From Alphaproteobacteria bacterium (lineage in GTDB: Bacteria; Pseudomonadota; Alphaproteobacteria; Bin65), in the NCBI GenBank assembly GCA_022819985.1, contig JAJEGH010000025.1, positions 1 to 43,413 on the forward strand: a DNA stretch of 43,413 nt, given 5' to 3'. Of the stretch, positions 32,894-41,860 are shown in pieces (positions within the stretch are counted from its first letter, which is position 1; each line of letters starts with the position of its first letter). The position numbers and the translations under genes are program-made. A model generated the notes under the pieces. It saw only the letters and a program-made list of their open reading frames with translations. It searched no databases and had not been told where the DNA came from.

Positions 32894-35650
32894 ATGACCG
32901 GCGGCGATTGCCGGAAGGTTCCGGTCTACTGCAACCAGTGCGCCGCGGGCCCCGACCTGATGAAGGTCGAGGTGCGGGACGGCGTGGCGCTGCGGGTCGA
33001 ACCGAATTTCGACATCGCCGAGCATCCGGCCGGCGGGCGGGTCTGCGTCAAGGCCTACGGGCTGATCCAGAAAACCTACAACCCGCACCGCATCGCGCAG
33101 CCGATGAAGCGGACCAACCCGCGCAAGGGCCGGGACGAGGATCCCGGCTTCGTGCCGATCTCGTGGGAGGAAGCGTTCGACATCGTCGCCGACAGGCTCA
33201 ACGCGATCCGCGCAAAGGGCCTGCGCGACGACTCCGGCTATCCGCGCCTCGCCTTCACCCTCGGCGGCGACGACTCGCCGCCCAAGTATATCGGCACGCT
33301 GCCTGCGTTCCTCGCCGCCTGGGGCCCGGTCGATATGGGCTACGGCGCGGGCTCCGGCGCCAAATGCTACCATTCGGAGCATTTCTACGGCGAACTGTGG
33401 CACCGGGCCTTCGTCTGCGCGCCCGACACGCCGCGCTGCGACTACATCGTCAACTGCGGCAAGAATATCGAGAATTCGTCGGGCGTCACCGGCGCCTGGC
33501 GCCAGGCCGACGCGCGCGCCGCCGGGCTTAAACGGGTCCAGATCGAGCCGCATCTGTCGGTCACGGCGGCCTGTTCGTCGGAGTGGCTGCCGGTAAAACC
33601 GAAGACAGACGCCGCCTTCCTCTACGCCCTGATCCATCGCATCCTGCACGAGCGGGACTGGCGCGCGGTCTGCGACCTGCCGTTTCTCGGCCGGGATACC
33701 GCCGCGCCCTATCTGGTCGGACCGAACGGCTACTATCTGCGCGATCCCGAAAGCGACAAGCCGCTGATCCGGGATCTGGCGGACGGCGCGGACAAGCCGT
33801 TCGATGCCGAAATCGGCGAACCGGCGCTGGCCGGCGGCTATCGCGCGGCGGGCGTCGAGCGCGGCGCGGACGGCGCACTCTGGCGGCACGAGGACGCCGA
33901 GGCGAAGCCCGCCTTCCAGCTTCTGCTCGACCATATGGCGTCCTATTCGCCGGACTGGGCGGAAGGCGAATGCGATATCCCGGCCGAACGCATCCGGCGC
34001 GTCGCCGACGAATTCCTCGCCCACGCCCGGGTCGGCGAGACGATTGAGATCGACGGCGAGACGCTGCCGCTGCGGCCGGTCTCCATCCTGCTCGGCAAGA
34101 GCGTCAACAACGGCTGGGGCGGCTACCAAGCCTGCTGGGCGCGGGTCGTGCTGGCAACGCTGGTCGGCGCGCTGGAAGTGCCGGGCGGCACGGTCGGGCC
34201 GGCCGTGCTCAAGCTCAACGAGCCGCCGGACGACCGCTTCGCCAGCATCGCGCCGACCAACGACGGCTTCATGGACTTTCCGTTCAACGACACGTCGCCC
34301 CAGGGCTGGCAGGCGCAGCCCAACATCCGCAACGCCTACAACACGCTGGTGCCGCTGGCCGGGGATTCGCCGCGCTCCCAGGCGCTCGGCCCGACGACGC
34401 TGCCGTGGATCTTCCACAATGCGAAACCGAAAGGGATGCCGCGCCAGACCCTGCCGGACGTCTGGATCACCTTCCGCACCAACCCGGCGATCTCGATGTG
34501 GGACGGGCCGCGCGTCGCCGACATGATCGCGGATTTCCCCTATCTCATCAGCTTCGCCTACACGCTCGACGAAACCAACTGGATGGCCGACCTGCTGCTG
34601 CCCGAGGCGACCGACCTCGAAAGCCTGCAGCTCATCAAGATCGGCGGCAGCCAGTTCATGGAGCAGTTCTGGCACCATCGCGGCTGGGCGATCCGTCAGC
34701 CGGCGGTCGAACCCGCCGTCGACTGCCGCGACCTGACCGACATCGCCAGCGAACTGGCGCAGCGCACCGGAATCCTCGACGCCTATCACGGCGTCATCAA
34801 CGGCGGCCGGCTCGGAGTGCCGCTGGCGTCGGAAGCCTACGATTACGGTCTCGCTCCCGACCGGCGCCATACCGCCGACGAAATCTGGGACCGTGTGGCG
34901 CGCGCCGGCAGCCATGCGCTCACCGGAGGCGAGGAAGTGCGCGGCATCGACTGGTTCAGCGAGCACGGCTACCTGCTGCGCGAGGCGGCGGAGCGCGACT
35001 GGTATCTCTATCCTTTCTTCCAACGGCGCGGCCTCCGCTTCGAGATGCCCTACCAGGAGCGCCTCAAGCGGCACGGCGAACAGCTCGCCAACCGGCTGCG
35101 CGAAGCCGGTATCGACTGGTGGGAGAAACAGCTCGAGGAATACGAGGCGCTGCCGTCCTACCGCAGTTTCCCCGATTACTGGACCGACCATGTCCGCGAG
35201 GTCGGCGCCGATCCGGACGACTATCCGCTGTGGGCGCTGACCGCGCGCAGCATGCAATATTCCTGGGGCGCCAACGTCACCATCCCGATGATCCGCGAGG
35301 TTGCGGACAACGTCGCCGGCCACCGCGGCGTGGTGATGAACCGGTCGGCGGCGCAGGCGCTCGGCATCGGGGACGGCGATGCCGTACGGATCGAATCGGC
35401 GACCGGCGCCACCCGCGGAGTTGCCGAACTGCGCGAGGGCATCCGGCCCGATACGATCCTGATGGTCGGCCAGTTCGACCACTGGGTCACGCCCTATGCC
35501 AAGGACATGAACCTGCCCAGCCTCAACGCGGTGTCGGCGATGTCGGTCTCGCTAACCGACAATACCGGCAGCGGCGCGGACCTGGTGCGCGTCCGGGTCG
35601 TACCCGAGCGGCGGGCGGCGAACGGAGCCGGGGACAGAGCGAACCGCTAA
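32894..35650 (+). CDS. molybdopterin oxidoreductase, DMSO-reductase superfamily
   Basis: A 918-residue catalytic subunit of the DMSO-reductase superfamily. The N-terminal iron-sulfur region has Cys13-x2-Cys16 (VYCNQCAAGPDLM) and Cys51 (GGRVCVKAYG), but no Cys at the usual third position, where Pro20-Asp21 stand. Cys158 in GAKCYHSEHFYGE is the likely molybdenum ligand. The region NNGWGGYQACWARVVLATLVGALEVPGGTVGP and the C-terminal beta-barrel (PVMNRSAAQALGIGDGDAVRIES-like) fit the family. It lacks an obvious Tat signal, so it is probably cytoplasmic. No ferredoxin-like or membrane partner subunit is adjacent. The substrate is unknown. The ATG at 32894 fits the divergent promoter gap. Confidence 0.9.
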   Translation: MTGGDCRKVPVYCNQCAAGPDLMKVEVRDGVALRVEPNFDIAEHPAGGRVCVKAYGLIQKTYNPHRIAQPMKRTNPRKGRDEDPGFVPISWEEAFDIVADRLNAIRAKGLRDDSGYPRLAFTLGGDDSPPKYIGTLPAFLAAWGPVDMGYGAGSGAKCYHSEHFYGELWHRAFVCAPDTPRCDYIVNCGKNIENSSGVTGAWRQADARAAGLKRVQIEPHLSVTAACSSEWLPVKPKTDAAFLYALIHRILHERDWRAVCDLPFLGRDTAAPYLVGPNGYYLRDPESDKPLIRDLADGADKPFDAEIGEPALAGGYRAAGVERGADGALWRHEDAEAKPAFQLLLDHMASYSPDWAEGECDIPAERIRRVADEFLAHARVGETIEIDGETLPLRPVSILLGKSVNNGWGGYQACWARVVLATLVGALEVPGGTVGPAVLKLNEPPDDRFASIAPTNDGFMDFPFNDTSPQGWQAQPNIRNAYNTLVPLAGDSPRSQALGPTTLPWIFHNAKPKGMPRQTLPDVWITFRTNPAISMWDGPRVADMIADFPYLISFAYTLDETNWMADLLLPEATDLESLQLIKIGGSQFMEQFWHHRGWAIRQPAVEPAVDCRDLTDIASELAQRTGILDAYHGVINGGRLGVPLASEAYDYGLAPDRRHTADEIWDRVARAGSHALTGGEEVRGIDWFSEHGYLLREAAERDWYLYPFFQRRGLRFEMPYQERLKRHGEQLANRLREAGIDWWEKQLEEYEALPSYRSFPDYWTDHVREVGADPDDYPLWALTARSMQYSWGANVTIPMIREVADNVAGHRGVVMNRSAAQALGIGDGDAVRIESATGATRGVAELREGIRPDTILMVGQFDHWVTPYAKDMNLPSLNAVSAMSVSLTDNTGSGADLVRVRVVPERRAANGAGDRANR

Positions 35651-36132
35651 AGGGGAACGGCGAGGGGGCGCTCGATGTTGAAGGTGTCTGGCACGACGAT
35701 CTTCTCGCGGAATTTCGCTCCGCCGCCGTTCAGGACGACCTTGTCGCGATATTCGCCGGCGCTGAACACCTCGCTGCGGCCCTCGACGTCGGTCTGGATG
35801 ACGCAATAGCTGGTCCGCACGTCGTAAACGCCGTCCTCGACGCCGACGACCTGGCTGCCGCCGACGATGTGCCGGTCGTAGTGGATGTTGTAGATGTTCG
35901 CCTTGCGCAGCGCCAGAATCCGGTCGCGCATCATCGGCTTGTTCCTGCAATACATCCAATAGCCTTCCAGGCCGGCATCGGCGTTCTCGCGCGGGTGGAT
36001 CAGGTAACGCGCCTCCTCGCCGTCGAAGAAGTCGACCCAGCTTTCCAATCGGTCCTCGTCGATGCAGCGGGCATAGTCCAGGTTCAGCCGCGAAATCCGC
36101 AGCTCCGCCTCCAAAGTCGCCATGTCCGTCAT
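35647..36132 (-). CDS. aromatic-ring-hydroxylating dioxygenase small subunit
   Basis: A 161-residue protein of the SnoaL/NTF2-like ring-hydroxylating beta-subunit family. It has LNLDYARCIDEDRLESWVDFFDGEEARYLIHPREN and a later RTSYCVIQTDVEGRSEVFSAGEYRDKVVLNGGGAKFREKIVVPDTFN pattern. The start is MTDMATLEAE, and the gene begins 3 nt after the stop of the alpha-subunit gene. It stabilises the oxygenase hexamer and has no cofactor. Its stop is next to that of the convergent molybdopterin gene. Confidence 0.9.
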   Translation of the reverse strand: MTDMATLEAELRISRLNLDYARCIDEDRLESWVDFFDGEEARYLIHPRENADAGLEGYWMYCRNKPMMRDRILALRKANIYNIHYDRHIVGGSQVVGVEDGVYDVRTSYCVIQTDVEGRSEVFSAGEYRDKVVLNGGGAKFREKIVVPDTFNIERPLAVPL

Positions 36133-36134
36133 CG

Positions 36135-37406
36135 TCAGGCCGCTCCGGCCGGGCCGGGCTCGATCCCCATGATGTCGCAATAGCCCTTCCAGAATGCCCG
36201 GAGGGCGCCCTCGCTCAGCATGTGGTCGATCCGGTCCTCCGTCCCGCGCCCGCCGAATTCGAGCAGCGACCGGCCCTCCAGGGCGGCGTCGGAAATGCGC
36301 TGCTGGATCAGCTCCATCGCCTCGGCATCCTCCATCGCGACATAGCCGGCCGGGCCGAACATGTTGTTCTGCATGCGCCGCCGCTCGGCCATCTCGTCGT
36401 CGTCGTCCTCGAAGGCGTACCAGGTGTACAGGGTCTCGACCTCGTCCACGCCTTTGGGCCGGATCTGCCGCACGCTGAAGGTGTTGCCCGGCAGGGTGAA
36501 CAGGCACGACGGGAAGATCGAGATGATCGAGATCGCCAGCCCGTCCGGAAATTCCGGCACGCCGATCGCGACATCCGGTTCCTCGAGCGGAATGCGCTTG
36601 CCCTGGCGCGGCGGCGGCCGCCCGCCGTCGGCATCCGTCGGCTTGTAGCCGGAGAGAATCGAATTCAGGCCGCCCCGGTGGCTCATCTCCATGGTTGCCT
36701 GCATCGCTGCGTCGGCGATCTCGAACACCGAGACGAAGGGGTGCAGCATCGGCGCGTGATACATGTCGCGGGTGTTCTCGACGAACAGCTTCCAGTTCGC
36801 GCGCATCGTGTGGCGGTGATAGCCGGTAACCTTGATCGGCCGGCCGCACACCGTCTTGAGCCGGGCGCAGATCGCGGGGCCGAGATAGTCCTCCAGCGGC
36901 GGCGTCTCGTCGCTGAAGGTGCCGAACACGATGCCCGAGAACGTCGCCAGGCGCAGCCGGGTCAGCCCGTGATCGGCAACCTGGAAATCCTCCGGGTAGC
37001 CGCCGACGCCGCGCATGCCCTTCATCATCGGCACGCCGATCAGGTCGCCGTTCAGCGCATAGCACCACTGGTGGTAGATGCAGGTGAAGTTGCGGGCGTT
37101 GCCGCGCAGTTCGCGAACCACGGCGACGCCGCGATGGGCGCAGCGGTTGACGAAGGCGTGGAGGGCGCCGTCCTTGTCCCGCGTCAGGACATAGGGCGTT
37201 GTGCCGACATAGCCGGTGATGTAGTCGCCCGGTTCCCCGACTTCGGTTTCGAAGCCGAGATAGTTCCAGGTCGGCCCCCGGAAAATCCGCTCCTGCTCGA
37301 GGTCGAACACCGACTGGTCGGTGTACAGATGATAGGGAATTCGCGAAAAATCGCCGCTCGGTCCGGCAATCCGCGCCGCCGCGTTCGCACTCTCCAGCCC
37401 GTCCAT
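36135..37406 (-). CDS. aromatic-ring-hydroxylating dioxygenase alpha subunit
   Basis: A 423-residue Rieske oxygenase. Cys89-x-His91 (NRCAHRGVAVV) and Cys109-x2-His112 (CIYHQWCYALNG) form the Rieske cluster site. Asp214-x2-His217-x4-His222 (NTRDMYHAPMLH) is the mononuclear iron site. It is of the anthranilate/salicylate or ortho-halobenzoate-like length. It dihydroxylates an aromatic ring with electrons from a separate reductase not seen here. The ATG at 37406 follows GGAGG with 8 nt spacing and excludes the longer frame. Co-expressed with the small subunit downstream. Confidence 0.93.
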   Translation of the reverse strand: MDGLESANAAARIAGPSGDFSRIPYHLYTDQSVFDLEQERIFRGPTWNYLGFETEVGEPGDYITGYVGTTPYVLTRDKDGALHAFVNRCAHRGVAVVRELRGNARNFTCIYHQWCYALNGDLIGVPMMKGMRGVGGYPEDFQVADHGLTRLRLATFSGIVFGTFSDETPPLEDYLGPAICARLKTVCGRPIKVTGYHRHTMRANWKLFVENTRDMYHAPMLHPFVSVFEIADAAMQATMEMSHRGGLNSILSGYKPTDADGGRPPPRQGKRIPLEEPDVAIGVPEFPDGLAISIISIFPSCLFTLPGNTFSVRQIRPKGVDEVETLYTWYAFEDDDDEMAERRRMQNNMFGPAGYVAMEDAEAMELIQQRISDAALEGRSLLEFGGRGTEDRIDHMLSEGALRAFWKGYCDIMGIEPGPAGAA

Positions 37407-37596
37407 CGCCCGTCCTCCCGGAATTGAGCGCCGAATTGTCTGCATGTGCAGGTATATCCCGAGGCGCCGGGAGCGCAAAGAAATTTCGGGCGGCGGGCGC
37501 ATGGCGCCGGCGCGCAGGCGGCATGGCCGGCGGGTTGCCCGCCGCTCCCGGCTCTGTCAAAAAACGCCGCCTGCGGGTTTGCCGGCAACTCCGCCG

Positions 37597-38517
37597 ATGG
37601 CCCGCTCCGATCGATCTCGCCCGACCTGCGCCTTGAACTCTCCCACCCGCTCCAGCCGGCCCCGGCTCGGCATCCTGCTGATGATCGGCGCCATATTCTG
37701 CCTGAGCGTGATGGAGGCCGCGGCGAAATACCTGACGGCGACGCAGCCCTACGAAACGGTCGTCTGGGGCCGATACCTTTTCCATTTCCTGCTCACGGTG
37801 CCGATCTTCCTGGCCCCGACGACGATCCGGCTGGTCAGGACCGGGCGCCCGGCGATGCACATCCTGCGCTCCCTGTTCCTTGCCGGCGGCACCCTGGCCG
37901 GTATCGGGGCGATCAGCCTGATGCCGCTTGCCGAAGCGACGGCGCTGGTCTTTTCGGCGCCCCTGCTTGTGACCCTGATGTCGCCCTGGGCGCTCGGCGA
38001 GCCGGTCGGCTGGAGGCGGCGCTCGGCGATCGCGGTCGGCTTCCTCGGCGTGCTGATCATTCTGCGGCCGGGCACGGATTTCCTGCAATGGGCGGCGCTG
38101 CTGCCCCTGCTCGCCAGCCTGTGCTACGCCTGCTACCAGGTCTCGACCCGCCTGCTCAGCTTCTCCGAGCACCCGCTGACCCTGTTCTTCTACACCAGCC
38201 TCGTCGGACTGGCGGTCACGACCCCGATGGCGTTCGCCGTGTGGAGCCCGCCGACCGCCGGCGAATGGCTGCTCCTGCTGTTCACGGGATTTTTCGGCTT
38301 TGCCGGCCAGTTCCTGCTGATCAAGGCGTTCCAGTTTGCCGAGGCGTCGACCGTGGCGCCCTTCATCTATGTCCAGCTCCCGTTCGCCGGCGTCTTCGGC
38401 TGGTGGCTTTTCGGCGATCTGCCCGATCTGTGGGTGCTGCTCGGTGCGGCGGTGATTATCGGCAGCGGCCTCTATATCTGGCGGCGCGAAACCCGCCGCG
38501 CCGCCGCTCCGGACTGA
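37597..38517 (+). CDS. DMT-superfamily (EamA) transporter (first)
   Basis: A 306-residue protein with about 10 hydrophobic segments in two repeated halves. SVMEAAAKYLTATQPYETVVWGRYLFHFLLTVP opens the first half, and LLLFTGFFGFAGQFLLIKAFQFAEASTVAPFIYVQLPFAGVFGWWLFGD is in the second. This is the EamA/RhaT pattern. Substrates are often amino acids or metabolites, and the direction is usually export. A TTG near 37632 is an alternative start. The next gene is a paralogue, 16 nt downstream. Confidence 0.87.
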   Translation: MARSDRSRPTCALNSPTRSSRPRLGILLMIGAIFCLSVMEAAAKYLTATQPYETVVWGRYLFHFLLTVPIFLAPTTIRLVRTGRPAMHILRSLFLAGGTLAGIGAISLMPLAEATALVFSAPLLVTLMSPWALGEPVGWRRRSAIAVGFLGVLIILRPGTDFLQWAALLPLLASLCYACYQVSTRLLSFSEHPLTLFFYTSLVGLAVTTPMAFAVWSPPTAGEWLLLLFTGFFGFAGQFLLIKAFQFAEASTVAPFIYVQLPFAGVFGWWLFGDLPDLWVLLGAAVIIGSGLYIWRRETRRAAAPD

Positions 38518-38533
38518 ACGGCCGGCCGCGACC

Positions 38534-39475
38534 GTGCCCTCCGCCGCCACCCGTGAAAGCGCCGGCCGGCGCGCCGACCGCAGCGGCATCCTGCTGATGC
38601 TCGGCGCCACCCTGTTCTTCATGAGCACCAATGTGTTCGTGAAGTTCCTCGCCGACGAACTGAGCGTATTCCAGGTTACCTGGGGGCGCATGCTGTTCCA
38701 CTGGCTGTGCTTCCTGCCGCTGTTCCTGCTGCCGCGCTACCGCGGACGGGTCCGGCCGAACCGGCCCCTGTTGCAGCTGGTACGCTCCGCCATCCTGTAC
38801 TGCACCAACACGCTGTTTTTCGGCAGCCTGTTCTACCTGACCCTCGCGACCGGCGCGTCGATCATGTATGCCGGACCGCTGATCCTGGTCGTCCTGAGCG
38901 TCCTGTTCCTGGGCGAAAAGGTCGGGCCGCGGCGCTGGGCGGCGGTCGCGTTCGGCTTTGCCGGCGTGCTTGTCATCATGCAACCGGGCGGCGCCTTCCA
39001 CTGGGCCATGCTGCTGCCGCTCGGCGCGTCGGTCGGCTTCGCCCTGTACCAGATCGTCACCCGGGCCATCGCGGCCGACGACCATCCCTTCACGACCATG
39101 TTCTGGACGCCGGTCGTCGGCATCGCCGCCGCCTCGGCCGTCATGCCGTTCGTCTGGCAGAACCCGTCGCCGCTGGGCTGGTTGTGGCTGGTCTGCAGCG
39201 GCGTTACGGCGGGCGCCGGACAGTTCCTGCTGATCGCCGCCTTCGCCCGATCCGAAGCGTCGCTGCTCGCGCCTTTCGGCTATTCCACCCTGGTCTGGGC
39301 CGCCCTGTTCGGAATCGCGATTTTCGGCAACTATCCGGATGTCATGACGCTGCTCGGCGCGGGCATCGTCGTGCTGGCGGGCCTGTATATCTGGGTCCGG
39401 GAGCGCCAGCTCGGTCGCGCCGGGGGCCGCGCCGGGGGCCGCGCCGGGGGCAGCGGCAGCCCTTCGCCGTCCTGA
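38534..39475 (+). CDS. DMT-superfamily (EamA) transporter (second)
   Basis: A 313-residue EamA protein, clearly related to the preceding one. It has [68 protein letters not shown] and [44 protein letters not shown] start. The C terminus carries a tandem [13 protein letters not shown] repeat. It is cotranscribed with the first transporter, and the pair might act as a dimer or have separate substrates. Confidence 0.88.
   Translation: MPSAATRESAGRRADRSGILLMLGATLFFMSTNVFVKFLADELSVFQVTWGRMLFHWLCFLPLFLLPRYRGRVRPNRPLLQLVRSAILYCTNTLFFGSLFYLTLATGASIMYAGPLILVVLSVLFLGEKVGPRRWAAVAFGFAGVLVIMQPGGAFHWAMLLPLGASVGFALYQIVTRAIAADDHPFTTMFWTPVVGIAAASAVMPFVWQNPSPLGWLWLVCSGVTAGAGQFLLIAAFARSEASLLAPFGYSTLVWAALFGIAIFGNYPDVMTLLGAGIVVLAGLYIWVRERQLGRAGGRAGGRAGGSGSPSPS
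39417..39452 (+). repeat. 12-bp tandem repeat in the end of the second EamA gene
   Basis: About three copies of a 12-bp unit (GCCGGGGGCCGC), in frame, encode [13 protein letters not shown]. They lie at the very C terminus and are likely dispensable for transport. They look like slippage in GC-rich DNA. Confidence 0.75.
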
Positions 39476-39482
39476 AGCCCGC

Positions 39483-39512
39483 TTGCCCTTTGCTGCGGAG
39501 CGTGCCTATATC
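39483..39512 (+). promoter_or_regulatory. candidate pyrB promoter giving a near-leaderless transcript
   Basis: TTGCCC (39483-39488) and TATATC (39507-39512) are 18 nt apart. Transcription would begin around 39519, only a few nt before the ATG of pyrB at 39522, and no Shine-Dalgarno is present there. The transcript would be leaderless or almost so. Confidence 0.55.
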
Positions 39513-39521
39513 GCGGCTTTA

Positions 39522-40490
39522 ATGGCCGTCCCGCTGAAAAAACCGAAATTCGAGTTCCGGCACCGCAACCTGCTGGGGATCGAAAACCTTTCGGCCGACG
39601 AAATCAGCCTGCTGCTCGACCGGTCGGACCATTATGCCGAGCGCAACCGGCGCGCGCGCAAGCCCGGCAAGGCGCTGCGCGGCCGGACCGTCATCAACCT
39701 GTTTTTCGAGAATTCGACGCGCACCCGCACGTCCTTCCAGCTGGCGGCGCTCCGGCTCGGCGCCGACGTCGTCAACATGTCGATCGAGCACAGTTCGATC
39801 AAAAAGGGCGAGACGCTGCTCGATACGGCGCTCACGCTGAACGCTATGCATCCGGACGTGCTGGTCTGCCGGCATCCCGAGAGCGGCGCGGTCAGCCTCC
39901 TGTCGCAGAAGGTCGAATGCGTGGTCGTCAACGGCGGCGACGGCGCCCACGAGCATCCGACCCAGGCCCTGCTCGACGCCGTGACGATCCGGCGGCGCAA
40001 GGGCCGGCTGCAGGGCCTGACCGTGGCGATCTGCGGAGATGTCGTTCACAGCAGGGTCGCGCGCTCCAACATCTTCCTGCTGCACACCATGGGCGCGCGG
40101 GTCCGGGTCATCGGCCCGCCGACACTTGTGCCCGGCACGATGGAGCGTTTCGGCGTCGAGGTGTTCCACGACATGGCGAGCGGCCTGAAGGACGCCGACA
40201 TCGTGATGATGCTGCGGCTTCAGCTCGAGCGGATGCAGGGCAGCTATGTGCCGTCGATCCGCGAGTATTTCCGCTTTTTCGGGCTGGACCGGCAGAAGCT
40301 GTCGAACGCGAAGCCCGACGCGCTGATCCTGCATCCCGGCCCGATGAACCGGGGCGTCGAGATCGACAGCGAGGTCGCCGACGATATCGGCCGCAGCGCC
40401 ATACAGGAGCAGGTCGAGATGGGCGTCGCCGTGCGCATGGCGTGCCTGGAAGTGCTGACCCGCAACCTGCCGGAACCGGGCGACGATTGA
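39522..40490 (+). CDS. pyrB: aspartate carbamoyltransferase catalytic chain
   Basis: A 322-residue ATCase catalytic chain, with [27 protein letters not shown] (carbamoyl-phosphate site), [18 protein letters not shown] (the His and Gln of the active site), and [20 protein letters not shown] and [11 protein letters not shown] (aspartate loop). The frame opens at 39483, but the ATG at 39522 fits the family and the promoter spacing. It condenses carbamoyl phosphate and aspartate in pyrimidine synthesis. Its stop overlaps the pyrC-like start by 1 nt (TGATG). Confidence 0.97.
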   Translation: MAVPLKKPKFEFRHRNLLGIENLSADEISLLLDRSDHYAERNRRARKPGKALRGRTVINLFFENSTRTRTSFQLAALRLGADVVNMSIEHSSIKKGETLLDTALTLNAMHPDVLVCRHPESGAVSLLSQKVECVVVNGGDGAHEHPTQALLDAVTIRRRKGRLQGLTVAICGDVVHSRVARSNIFLLHTMGARVRVIGPPTLVPGTMERFGVEVFHDMASGLKDADIVMMLRLQLERMQGSYVPSIREYFRFFGLDRQKLSNAKPDALILHPGPMNRGVEIDSEVADDIGRSAIQEQVEMGVAVRMACLEVLTRNLPEPGDD

Positions 40491-41848
40491 TGGCGGGCGC
40501 AAACGAACGATACAGGGGCACACGCCACGGGGGCACACGCCACGGGGGCACACGCTCCGGCACCGTCGCCTACGTCAACGCCCGGCTGGTCGACCCGGCG
40601 AGCGGGCTGGATACGCCCGGCGCGCTGATCGCGAGCGACGGGACGATCGCCGATTTCGGACCCAGGCTGTTCAGCGACGCACCGCCGCCCTCGGTCGAGG
40701 TCGTGGACTGCCGCGGCATGATCCTGGCGCCCGGCCTGGTCGACATGCGCACGCAGTTGCGCGAACCCGGCGAGGAGCACAAGGAGACCATCGGGACGGC
40801 GAGCGCGGCCGCCGGCGCGGGCGGCGTCTCGACCATGGTCTGCCTGCCCAACACCGATCCGGCGATCGACGATGTCGCCGGCGTCGAGTTCATCGCCCGG
40901 CGCGCCCGGGAGGTGAAGGCGACCAAGGTTTTCTGCTACGCCGCCGCGACGAAGGGGCTGCAGGGCCGAGAGCTGACCGAAATGGGCCTGCTGGCGGAGA
41001 CCGGCGCGCTGGCCTTTACCGACGGCACCCGGGCAATCGCGAATTCGCGGGTCATGCAGCGGGCGCTGAACTACGCCCGGACCTTCGGGCTTCTCATCGT
41101 CCAGCATCCCGAAGATCCCGCACTGGCCGAGAACGGTGTCATGAACGGCGGCGAGATGGCGCTGCGCCTCGGACTGCGCGGCATTCCGCCGGTCGCGGAA
41201 GTCATGACGATCGAGCGCGACCTGCGCCTGGTCGAAGCGACCGGCGGGCGCTACCACGCCGCCCATGTCTCGACGGCGGCTGCGGTCGATGCCATCCGGC
41301 GCGCCAAGGCCCGCGAGCTGCCGGTCACCTGCGATACCGCGCCGCCCTATTTCACCCTCAACGAGACCGCCATCGGCGACTACCGGACCTTTGCGAAGCT
41401 GTCGCCGCCGCTGCGCACGGAAGACGACCGGGAGGCCATCGTCGAGGGGCTGGCCGACGGCACGATCGACGCCATCGCCAGCGACCACGCGCCCCACGAT
41501 CAGGACAGCAAACGGGTGCCGTTCGCCCAGGCGGAGAACGGCATCGCCGGTCTGGAGACGCTGCTGCCGCTCAGCCTGGCGCTGGTGCACAAGGGCCGGC
41601 TGGGCATGACGGACCTGCTCGGCAAGCTGACCGGCGGCCCGGCCGGCATTCTCAGGCTCGCCGAAGGCCGGCTGCGCAAGGGCGGCCCGGCGGACCTGGT
41701 GCTGATCGACCCGGACCGGCCCTGGCGCCTCGATCCGGACGCCTTCCTCAGCAAGTCGAAGAACGCGCCCTGGGACAACCTTCCGGTCCAGGGCATGGCG
41801 ATGCGCACCGTCGTCGAGGGGCGGGTGCTGCACGACCGGCTGGCGTAG
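40490..41848 (+). CDS. pyrC: dihydroorotase-like protein (pyrC), altered metal motif
   Basis: A 452-residue amidohydrolase of the dihydroorotase type. The metal motif that normally reads DxHxHxREPG reads DMRTQLREPG here (Arg87 and Gln89). The other metal positions look intact: His in VQHPEDP, His in AAHVST, Asp in ASDHAPHD. It might be a structural partner of ATCase, like the inactive PyrC' known in Pseudomonas, or have shifted activity. An alphaproteobacterial lineage feature is possible. The start is fixed by the TGATG overlap with pyrB. The N terminus carries three near copies of a 15-bp repeat. Confidence 0.88.
   Translation: MAGANERYRGTRHGGTRHGGTRSGTVAYVNARLVDPASGLDTPGALIASDGTIADFGPRLFSDAPPPSVEVVDCRGMILAPGLVDMRTQLREPGEEHKETIGTASAAAGAGGVSTMVCLPNTDPAIDDVAGVEFIARRAREVKATKVFCYAAATKGLQGRELTEMGLLAETGALAFTDGTRAIANSRVMQRALNYARTFGLLIVQHPEDPALAENGVMNGGEMALRLGLRGIPPVAEVMTIERDLRLVEATGGRYHAAHVSTAAAVDAIRRAKARELPVTCDTAPPYFTLNETAIGDYRTFAKLSPPLRTEDDREAIVEGLADGTIDAIASDHAPHDQDSKRVPFAQAENGIAGLETLLPLSLALVHKGRLGMTDLLGKLTGGPAGILRLAEGRLRKGGPADLVLIDPDRPWRLDPDAFLSKSKNAPWDNLPVQGMAMRTVVEGRVLHDRLA
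40515..40559 (+). repeat. 15-bp tandem repeat in the 5' part of pyrC
   Basis: Three copies of GGGGCACACGCCACG, the last with two changes, encode GTRHGGTRHGGTR before the folded domain. It lengthens the N terminus in frame by units of five residues. Confidence 0.9.
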
Positions 41849-41860
41849 GGGCGCCGGGCG

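Noticed and set aside
32813..35482. An 889-codon minus-strand frame opposite the molybdopterin gene.
   Set aside because: Shadow composition and no domain; the plus-strand frame has family motifs.
35647..38691. A 1014-codon minus-strand frame that includes the dioxygenase small subunit.
   Set aside because: Only the last 161 codons are a real protein. The rest is shadow of the alpha subunit and transporter genes.
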